Made by a program: the position numbers and the translations under genes
In this document: in pieces, positions 26,567 to 32,830 of the stretch
Layout: every line of letters starts with the position of its first letter
Position numbering within the stretch: position 1 is the first letter of the stretch
Notes under the pieces: generated by a model
Seen by the model: only the letters and a program-made list of their open reading frames with translations
What the model was told of the DNA's origin: nothing
Database searches by the model: none
Assembly: GCF_019008365.1 (NCBI RefSeq)
Contig: NZ_JAHHUL010000018.1
Coordinates: 1-64,000, forward strand
DNA from: Phosphitispora fastidiosa
Lineage (GTDB): Bacteria; Bacillota; Thermincolia; Thermincolales; UBA2595
DNA length: 64,000 bases
Reading direction: 5' to 3'

Positions 26567-26609
26567 CGTCAGCAACTAATAAAAGTATAATTTAGTTGAT
26601 GGGGTCAAC
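26563..26609 (+). promoter_or_regulatory. Promoter and palindromic operator of second MarR gene
   Basis: TTGACG (26563-26568) and TATAAT (26586-26591) are 17 nt apart. A palindrome GTTGA-tgggg-TCAAC (26595-26609) covers the expected start of transcription. This places the first base near 26597, so translation most likely starts at GTG 26635 and not at the upstream TTG 26596 or ATG 26599. Confidence 0.8.
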
Positions 26610-26634
26610 CAAATTAGAAAGGAAGAGCTCTAGA

Positions 26635-27060
26635 GTGGATAAAAACATTTCGGCAATCTATAATTCGCTGCAGGAGGTAGCATGGTATTTCGGAAACAAA
26701 GGATTTGACGGGGAATGCTGCGGGGACCTTTCTTTAGTTGAATTTATGACATTAAAAAAAACGTTCCTTAATAAAAATTTTTCAATACAGGACATAGGAA
26801 ATGCATTGAATTTTACGAAAAGCGGAGCTACCAGAATTGTTGACCGCTTGGTAAGTAAGGGATACCTCACACGTGAACGTTCTTCCGTTGATGGGCGGGT
26901 TTGCTGTGTTTCAGTTACGGAAAAAGGAACAGAAATGATAAATGAGACCATGGGAAAAAATACTGCCCAGCTTCAAGAAAGGTTGAAAGACCTTGAACCA
27001 CAGGTAGTGGATGTTATTAAAGATGCATTGGAAACTTTATTAACAGCAATAGAGCGGTAA
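26635..27060 (+). CDS. MarR-family regulator (second copy)
   Basis: 141 residues from GTG 26635 (ribosome site GGAAGAG). A winged helix (FSIQDIGNALNFTKSGATRI, then RERSSVDGRVCCVSVT) follows an N-terminal helix with ECCGDLSLVEFM. The cysteine pair near residue 26 and the one in the wing could sense thiophilic ions. It is not a close copy of the first MarR protein. It is followed by the second permease, 45 nt on, so it likely controls that gene and itself through the palindrome at 26595. Confidence 0.85.
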   Translation: MDKNISAIYNSLQEVAWYFGNKGFDGECCGDLSLVEFMTLKKTFLNKNFSIQDIGNALNFTKSGATRIVDRLVSKGYLTRERSSVDGRVCCVSVTEKGTEMINETMGKNTAQLQERLKDLEPQVVDVIKDALETLLTAIER

Positions 27061-27105
27061 GAGCTCAGATAGTCTAAAATTTTGCATCTAACTGGGGGGG
27101 TATAT

Positions 27106-27999
27106 GTGAATTCACTTACAAGCACAATAAAATATTTTATTGTCATAACTGCGGAGCTTACGGTATTGTTTCTGGGAATCAGCACGATTGTGGCATTAAT
27201 CCTTATGTATATATCTCAGGAGAAAATTAAAAACTGGATGTCAGGTAAGGGTATATGGGGTAATTTTATTGGAGCATTTATCGGGGCCTTGACACCTTTC
27301 TGTGCTTGTTCCACTATTCCGCTGACTCTTGGTTTTTTGGAAGCCGGAGTCACATTTGGCGCTGTGATATCATTTGTGATTGCTTCGCCCTTATTGAATC
27401 CTATAATACTGACCATGCTGGTGGCCTTGATGGGCTGGAAGGCAAGCGTAATCTATTTTATTATTGTGTTTGGCGGGACTGTTATTTTTGGAGTAATCCT
27501 GGAAAAAGCAGGTGGGTCCAAGCTTGTTAAGGGAGTCCGAATAAAAGGAGGTGAGCAGAAAGATAATGAAGAAATGCCCAAGGCTTTTAAATCCAAATTG
27601 AGGCTGTCTTTTATTAAAGCCTGGGGAGACTTCAGGGGTGTCTTAATTTATCTGCTGGTCGGTGTCGGTATTGGGTCAATTATTTACGGCTATCTGCCGC
27701 AGGATTTTGTATTAAAAATTGCCGGTCCGGATAATCCTTTTACCATCCCAATTGCAGCGCTAATAGGCATTCCCCTGTATATTCGTGCAGAAACGGCGAT
27801 ACCAATCGGAGTAGCCTTAATGCAAAAAGGTATGAGCATTGGAGCTGTAATCGCTCTAATTATTGGCGGGGCAGGTATGGCAATTCCCGAAATGAGTATG
27901 TTAGCAGGTATATTTAAGAAAAAATTGGTAGCAGCTATTATTATGGCGATTTTTCTTACAGCTGTTATTGGCGGATATATTTTCAATATGATTTTATAG
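27106..27999 (+). CDS. ArsP/YraQ-type permease (second copy)
   Basis: 297 residues from GTG 27106 behind GGGGGG. Same two-half fold as the first permease, with motif TPFCACSTIPLTLGF near residue 65 and a GIPLYIRAETAIPIG signature in the second half. The central loop is charged. Family PF03773 contains the organoarsenical exporter ArsP. Its place right after a MarR gene and arsM supports export of methylated arsenic species; this is inference. The two copies differ widely in sequence, so they may serve different substrates. Confidence 0.85.
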   Translation: MNSLTSTIKYFIVITAELTVLFLGISTIVALILMYISQEKIKNWMSGKGIWGNFIGAFIGALTPFCACSTIPLTLGFLEAGVTFGAVISFVIASPLLNPIILTMLVALMGWKASVIYFIIVFGGTVIFGVILEKAGGSKLVKGVRIKGGEQKDNEEMPKAFKSKLRLSFIKAWGDFRGVLIYLLVGVGIGSIIYGYLPQDFVLKIAGPDNPFTIPIAALIGIPLYIRAETAIPIGVALMQKGMSIGAVIALIIGGAGMAIPEMSMLAGIFKKKLVAAIIMAIFLTAVIGGYIFNMIL

Positions 28000-28052
28000 G
28001 CAATACGTGAAAATGATTTCAAAAATTAATATGAAACATGAAAGGGGGAAAC

Positions 28053-28217
28053 ATGTTAATGAATAACGAAAATAAGAAGAAGGGATTATTTGAAAGCCTT
28101 TTTGGCAGCAAGAAAGATAAAAAAGGATCATGCTGCGGCAGTTTCCAGATAGAAGAATTGCCGGAAGAGAATACCGAAAAGAAAGATTCTGAGGCTTCCT
28201 TAAAGAAGCAGATTTGA
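28053..28217 (+). CDS. Small charged protein with CCGS motif
   Basis: 54 residues from ATG 28053 (ATG 28059 possible), ribosome site AAAGGGGG. Lysine-rich start (KKKGLFESLFGSKKDKKG), then SCCGSFQIEEL and an acidic tail. The vicinal cysteines could bind arsenite or another soft ion. It follows the second permease and precedes a terminator. I do not know a function for it. Confidence 0.6.
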   Translation: MLMNNENKKKGLFESLFGSKKDKKGSCCGSFQIEELPEENTEKKDSEASLKKQI

Positions 28218-28272
28218 GACAGAGCTTCAGGATGCATTGGACAGATTTAGAATTTAAAAAGTATTTTGAGTG

Positions 28273-28314
28273 GATACAGGCATCACATTTGCTGTGAAGC
28301 TTGTATCTTTTTTT
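28273..28314 (+). terminator. Terminator after permease operon
   Basis: A 15-nt arm (28273-28287, GATACAGGCATCACA) pairs with 28293-28307 with two mismatches, followed by seven T residues. Confidence 0.85.
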
Positions 28315-28387
28315 GCCAGTTTTTAGATATAACTATTCCTGATAGGGGTATAATTTAATCCTATTACCCGAATTAGTATGTGCATGT

Positions 28388-28565
28388 TATAATTAGCACA
28401 AGCGGTAGTGTAAATTATTTCCAAAAATAGTGAGAATTAAATCAATTCTGACAACTTGGAGTTGTAATAATTAATTTGTCTCCATAAGGCAGTGCTTTGG
28501 TATCCAAAAAAACATATTTTAAAAGGAGAGGTGGGTTAGCAACAAGGCAAAACTCAAGCACTGCC
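28388..28565 (+). ncRNA. Candidate structured leader RNA upstream of rhodanese gene
   Basis: A weak promoter (TTACCC 28364-28369, TATAAT 28388-28393, 18-nt spacing) would give a leader of about 210 nt. In it, GGCAGTGCTT (28488-28497) pairs perfectly with AAGCACTGCC (28556-28565), enclosing a purine-rich segment (GGAGAGGTGGGTTAGCAACA). No T-run follows, so control of translation is more likely than termination. I compared it in mind with SAM, TPP, cobalamin, c-di-GMP, Moco and fluoride riboswitches and could not match it to any of them. Confidence 0.4.
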
Positions 28566-28616
28566 GGCTGATGCCATAAGCAATTATAAAACACAAACGA
28601 AAGGGGAAATTATCAG

Positions 28617-29723
28617 ATGCATTATTTATCAAAAAGAACAGTATTTTTAAGCCTTATGATGATACTTCTTCTAGTTGCAGCCGGGTGCAGTTCTTCCGGT
28701 GTCGCCCAGAATAACGTACCTGCTGCCAGTGAAACGGAAACTTCAGTTGCTGCAGCAGCTCTAAAACTCCATCCGGCAAGCCCGGAAACAGTAGCTACCA
28801 GTACTGAATCATTGGGAGCTTTTTCCCTTGATGAAATCGGCCCGTCTGACATTGTAGATGTTGCTTTTGTTGAATCCAAGGTTAAAGATTCCGGATGGGT
28901 AATAATTGACGCCCGTTCTGCTGAGGATTATGCCAAGGGACATATCCCGGGAGCTGTTAACTTTGGCGGCAAAGGTCTCGTTACTGTTCTCAAGCACCCA
29001 ATGGATGGCCGTGTCCTGCCTGCCGAAAAATTTGCCAAGTTAATGAGTGAAATGGGAATCAGCAATGACATGGACTTGATTGTCTATGGAAAAGCCAATG
29101 ATTATCATGTATTTATCGAAGGCTCTCCGCTTTATTACGGGGCAAAATCATTCCACTACATGAACGGTGGTTACGAGGCATGGCAGAAAGCAGGCCAGTC
29201 AGTTGAAACGGATCCCGTGAAACTGTCACCGGCTACTTTTACTGCCAAGTCTGTTAACCCCAATATGTATGTTTCCACATATCAAATGGCTGAAATCGCT
29301 TCAACAAAGGATCCCAATTACTACCTCATCGATGTTCGCAGTAAGGATGAGTATAATGGTATCGGCTTTGGCACTACCCGTGCCGGAAGGATTCCGGGAG
29401 GAATCTCCTATCCGGTAGATATTAACATGGATAAAGAAGCCGGAGTACTTGCAGTTGATAAATTTGCAGAACTTTATAAGGATGTTCCTAAAGACAAGAC
29501 AGTTATTGTTTATTGCCACCGCGGCTGCCGGACCGCCTTCTCCTTCCTTGCTCTCCGCAGCTTAGGTTATAAGGACGTCCGGGTTTATGAAGATTCCTTT
29601 GTAGTTTATGGCAACTGGCTTGATTTGCCTGTAGAAGAAGAGCATTTCCTTAACCTGCGCGGTGATTTTAAGACAACGGTTGAGAGGGCCGAAATCCTAT
29701 GGAAAGAAGCAGGTAAAAGCTAA
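28617..29723 (+). CDS. Rhodanese-like sulfurtransferase lipoprotein
   Basis: 368 residues with a lipoprotein signal (LLLVAAGC, lipid Cys near residue 24). Two rhodanese domains follow. The first (WVIIDARSAEDYAKGHIPGA) has no cysteine in its active loop (VYGKANDYHVF). The second (YYLIDVRSKDEYNGIGFGTT) has active loop YCHRGCR, so only it should transfer sulfur. Thiosulfate or another sulfane-sulfur donor is the usual substrate. Exported and membrane-anchored. It lies 58 nt upstream of the selenocytochrome gene, so the two probably work together outside the membrane. Confidence 0.88.
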   Translation: MHYLSKRTVFLSLMMILLLVAAGCSSSGVAQNNVPAASETETSVAAAALKLHPASPETVATSTESLGAFSLDEIGPSDIVDVAFVESKVKDSGWVIIDARSAEDYAKGHIPGAVNFGGKGLVTVLKHPMDGRVLPAEKFAKLMSEMGISNDMDLIVYGKANDYHVFIEGSPLYYGAKSFHYMNGGYEAWQKAGQSVETDPVKLSPATFTAKSVNPNMYVSTYQMAEIASTKDPNYYLIDVRSKDEYNGIGFGTTRAGRIPGGISYPVDINMDKEAGVLAVDKFAELYKDVPKDKTVIVYCHRGCRTAFSFLALRSLGYKDVRVYEDSFVVYGNWLDLPVEEEHFLNLRGDFKTTVERAEILWKEAGKS

Positions 29724-29781
29724 ATAATTACATCCTTTTTTAAAAAGGTGTCTTTTAAGTTATTGGGGAAGGAGATTAGTA

Positions 29782-30645
29782 GTGATTAAAGAAAAAAATA
29801 ATCTGGAAGAGGGAAAAAACTCCCTGCTGAGCAGGAGAAAATTTCTGATAGGCGCAGGAGCTTTGGCGACATCCGGTGTACTGGCTGCCACAGGTCTGGT
29901 GGGATGCGGGGCGAAGGAAAAGCCCGCTGGGACTTCAGCTGAACCGGGTGCAACCCCATTATCTTCCGGTGGTAAAGTACCATGGAAATATCAAAAGTTG
30001 GATGTTGAGCTGGTAAGGAAAAGAGGATATGAAGCTTATTTTAAGTATGGCTGAGGTTATGGAGCCGCAGAAGCGTTGCTTCTGACTCTGAGAGAATCAT
30101 CCGGGGGGCCGTGGGATAATATTCCAATTGAAATGTTCATATACGGCGCTGGTGGAGCATATTCATGGGGTACTTTATGCGGAGCTTTAAATACCAGTAT
30201 GGCCATTATGTGCCTTGCTTCAGAAAAACATGCCGAAATAGGCAATGATTTAATCGGATGGTACACCGAGTTTCCATTCCCGTCCGACAAAATGGATGCT
30301 TATTCCCATTTTCCCAAACAGCATCAGACAATATCCAAATCACCTCTGTGCCACGTATCTGTAAGCACGTGGGCCAATGCTGCTGACTCCATTCAAAGGA
30401 TTAATGAAAAGGCAAAGAAAGATCGCTGTGCCAAGGTTACCGGTGATACGGCTGCCAGGGCAGCAGAACTCCTGAACCAGGCTCTTGGCGGCAAGGTTGT
30501 TCCTCTGTACAAGGTTCCTGAGGAATTTAATCACTGTATGCAGTGTCACCAGGGAGAGAAGAGTACTTTGGATAACCAACAGGGGAAAATGAACTGTAAT
30601 CTGTGTCATGATGTCGCTGACGATCATCCGGCGAAGACGCAGTAA
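29782..30645 (+). CDS. Selenoprotein: split-Soret-type dihaem cytochrome c, Tat lipoprotein
   Basis: 287 residues if TGA 30052-30054 is Sec91; GTG start. The signal carries a twin-arginine motif (SRRKFLIGAGALA) and a lipobox LVGC. The region around the TGA (RGYEAYFKYGUGYGAAEALL) matches the C_GCAxxG_C_C/split-Soret cytochrome family, where a Cys stands at the TGA position. The frame continues through WGTLCGALNTSMA to two haem sites, CMQCH and CNLCH, near the C-terminus. Neither half makes sense alone: the first ends before the haem sites and the second has no ribosome site. Split-Soret cytochrome is known from sulfate reducers; its role is unclear. Confidence 0.85.
30068..30084 (+). promoter_or_regulatory. 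SECIS-like hairpin (selenocytochrome)
   Basis: CAGAAGC-gtt-GCTTCTG is a perfect 7-bp stem with a 3-nt loop starting 20 nt after the TGA, in the position expected for a bacterial SECIS element. Confidence 0.6.
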
Positions 30646-30679
30646 TCTTTTTAAAAAACAATTATAAATATAATGAGCT

Positions 30680-30723
30680 GAAACACAGCCGGACCCTTTC
30701 TTATAGCGGTTCGGCTGTGTTTC
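30680..30723 (+). terminator. Terminator after selenocytochrome gene
   Basis: GAAACACAGCCGGACC pairs with GGTTCGGCTGTGTTTC (30680-30695/30708-30723) with one G-T pair. The T-run is short, but the stem is long. Confidence 0.7.
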
Positions 30724-30901
30724 CTAATAGACATCTCAGGGGTGTTTGCTGCTCTAATCGTGATAGGGATTATAGGAATCATGTAGGTACGCTAAAGAAA
30801 TTCTTGAATTGTATGATTCCCTGGAGGAGGAGATTGACAGCCTTCAGCAGAATAAAATGCAATAGGTGTTATTTTTTATATATATATAGAAGGTGATATA
30901 T

Positions 30902-31468
30902 TTGAATACGGAAGAATTATGGGCCATCTATAGTTCCAGCCTGAAGACCTATATAATGAAACATATACCGGATAAATATGAAGCAGAAGATATACTTCAG
31001 GAAGTCGGCATTCGAATGCAAAAAAATGCAAACAGAATTAAAGATATAACCAATGTTGAGGCCTGGTTGTACCGGATAGCCCATAATTTAATAGTGGACT
31101 ATTTCAGAGGAGCAAACAAGCATTTACTGACAGACCATATCAATGAAATACCCGTTCCAGCCGCAACTGAGCAGGAGAACTATAACAAAGAGGCGGCGGA
31201 GTGCTTGCTAAAACTTCTTGAATATCTTCCTGACACATATAAAGAAGCCATTATTGAAAGTGATTATAATGGTAAGAAGCAAAGCCTGTTAGGTCAAAAA
31301 TGGGGATTAAGCAATTCCGGAAGCAAAACCAGAATCCAGCGGGCACGGAAAAAATTAAAAAAAGTGCTGCTTAGTTGCTGTGAAGTCAAATCAGATAACG
31401 CAGGGAATATAATAGATTTTTATAATAAAGAAAATGATGGAACTGAATTTTCGTGTATAAAGTGTTAG
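30902..31468 (+). CDS. SigZ-like RNA polymerase sigma factor
   Basis: 188 residues from TTG 30902 (ribosome site AGAAGGTGA). Region 2 is clear (AEDILQEVGIRMQKN, VEAWLYRIAHNLIVDYFRG), and region 4 has YLPDTYKEAIIESDYNGKKQ. The C-terminal tail is longer than in ECF sigmas and has a CC pair and a final C-IKC, hinting at thiol or metal sensing. No anti-sigma gene is adjacent. It lies 69 nt before the DUF2703 gene and may drive it and other genes in the island. Confidence 0.85.
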   Translation: MNTEELWAIYSSSLKTYIMKHIPDKYEAEDILQEVGIRMQKNANRIKDITNVEAWLYRIAHNLIVDYFRGANKHLLTDHINEIPVPAATEQENYNKEAAECLLKLLEYLPDTYKEAIIESDYNGKKQSLLGQKWGLSNSGSKTRIQRARKKLKKVLLSCCEVKSDNAGNIIDFYNKENDGTEFSCIKC

Positions 31469-31537
31469 AATAAATGCGTCCTTTTGTTGATGCCTCCGTC
31501 TTTATTTATGAAAACACTATTACAGGGAGGTATTTAA

Positions 31538-31975
31538 ATGAAAAAACTTATAATTGAATGGAAACATCTTGATGTTGAAGGGGAGACCTGCAACCGTTGT
31601 TATGATACGGGTGAAAATCTTAATCAGGAAGTAAAAAGATTAAACAGAGCGTTGCAACCACAGGGCATCGAGGTAGAATGGTTTGAGACCAAACTCGATG
31701 ATACCCAGATTCCTCAATCAAATACTATCTTATTCAATGGAGTTCCTATTGAAGACATCTTGGATATTAAGGTATCAGAGAACTTCTGTGAGTCCTGTAC
31801 TGCTTTACTGGGAAATGAAACTTACTGTCGAACCATTACATATGAAGGCTGCGAGTATGAAGACATACCTGCCAAGGCCATCCGGCAGGCGGCATTTAAG
31901 GTATTAGGCATAGAAGAAGCGAAAAGGGTGCCGATGGCAAATTCCGGCTGTTGTAATAACAGCGGCTGCTGCTAA
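31538..31975 (+). CDS. DUF2703 protein
   Basis: 145 residues, ATG behind GGGAGG. It matches the C-terminal half of the selenoprotein at 24234: both have an IEW/IEF strand, a CNRC/CNWC motif near residue 20, a CESC/CDSCGDLC cluster, and TYCRTITYEGCEYEDIP-like sequence. The tail NSGCCNNSGCC adds two cysteine pairs. The fold is probably thioredoxin-like; no activity is known. Its pairing with a sigma factor and its cysteine tail fit a metalloid-binding or thiol-redox role. Confidence 0.8.
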   Translation: MKKLIIEWKHLDVEGETCNRCYDTGENLNQEVKRLNRALQPQGIEVEWFETKLDDTQIPQSNTILFNGVPIEDILDIKVSENFCESCTALLGNETYCRTITYEGCEYEDIPAKAIRQAAFKVLGIEEAKRVPMANSGCCNNSGCC

Positions 31976-32004
31976 TTTCAGAAAAAAATTCTATTAGAAC
32001 TATT

Positions 32005-32034
32005 CGGGCGGGGCATATGTTCCCTCCCGTTTTT
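32005..32034 (+). terminator. Terminator after DUF2703 gene
   Basis: CGGGCGGG pairs with CCCTCCCG (one mismatch) around a 9-nt loop, followed by TTTTT and further T-rich sequence. Confidence 0.75.
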
Positions 32035-32045
32035 GTTGTTTTGAA

Positions 32046-32252
32046 GTGGAACAGGTGAATTTTGAGACGGCGGGTTTTGAATGTGCCCTGATACCTTTTG
32101 ACATCTGTGTTGAAGCTGAGTTGATGGGGTGTAAAATAAAGTATTTTCGCAATAGCAACGAATCAATATATCCGAATATAAAGAAACGTTTAATTATAGA
32201 ACCAAACGAAATCGAAGGAGTGGAGGCTCCTGATGAGGTTATGGGGAGATGA
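32046..32252 (+). pseudogene. MtaA-type (URO-D family) methyltransferase fragment
   Basis: About 65 codons resemble an inner part of methylcobamide methyltransferases of the uroporphyrinogen decarboxylase family (AGFECALIPFDICVEAELMG, then VEAPDEV). The rest of the roughly 340-residue enzyme, including the zinc site, is gone. The fragment runs directly into an arsR fragment. It suggests that a methyl-transfer partner for the corrinoid protein once existed here. Confidence 0.55.
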
Positions 32253-32454
32253 GGTCAGGTTAAAGATACTGCAAATGCTGACAGAACGTGAAATGTGTGT
32301 CTGTGAAATAATTGACTGGCTGGACATGTCCCAGCCGGTAGTTTCCCATCACCTGAAAATTCTCAGGCAGGCCGGGCTGGTGAAAGACTGCCGGGACGGG
32401 AAGTGGATATATTACTCCTTAAATGAAAACCCGGGGAGGTTGTTACTGTTCTAA
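32233..32454 (+). pseudogene. arsR-family repressor fragment
   Basis: The DNA-binding part of an ArsR repressor is intact (DEVRLKILQMLTEREMCVCE, then SQPVVSHHLKILRQAGLV, and DGKWIYYSL). The N-terminal helix is replaced by the end of the methyltransferase fragment and the C-terminal end is replaced by a permease fragment. A short 73-residue product from ATG 32233 is conceivable, but the lost N-terminal helix should weaken dimerisation. Confidence 0.6.
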
Positions 32455-32594
32455 TCCCTGAATTTGTAACCTCCAAATGGTGGCACCGTTTTCTGCATAA
32501 CCAAACCGGGTTAATGCTGCAGAACCTCTTGGTGCTGAAGACAGATGTGGTTGTAACGGCAGTCCCGTTCCACTTACAGAATAAACGTGCCTGA
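32436..32594 (+). pseudogene. Amino-acid permease (APC) C-terminal fragment
   Basis: The frame GEVVTVLIPEFVTSKWWHRF, then LHNQTGLMLQNLLVLKTDVV, and VPFHL before TGA 32592 matches the cytoplasmic C-terminus of APC-type permeases. It is fused to the arsR fragment with no start codon. From 32595 to 32830 I see no supported gene. Confidence 0.55.
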
Positions 32595-32830
32595 GCAGTA
32601 GGATGCCCCATCGGAGGATGCTAAACTTGCTCAAAATTAAACAACATCAGTCCGATGGATGTTCGAACCAAGGCTAAGTGTTCGTAATGGACGATATTTA
32701 GTTTCTCAAACCTCAAGGGAAATGAACTGAATACATTAAAACCATGACCACAAAAATTTGGTTCTGTAGGGAAATAACGTTTTATGTCGAAAAGAGTAAT
32801 AAAATAGTAGTAATTGGAATATGGGGGGTG

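Noticed and set aside
28215-28260. Read-through of TGA 28215 in the small CCGS protein
   Set aside because: The extension is about 13 codons, has no redox motif and runs to a stop before the terminator.
28488-28565. Assignment of the leader hairpin to a known riboswitch class
   Set aside because: It has fragments reminiscent of SAM-I (GAGAGGTGG) and fluoride (GGCTGATGCC) motifs, but the required partner segments are missing.
30724-30901. Possible gene remnants (a hydrophobic ISGVFAALIVIGIIGIM frame and YAKEILELYDSLEEEIDSLQ)
   Set aside because: Too short and without start or family match to call; they may be relics of a permease and a small helical protein.
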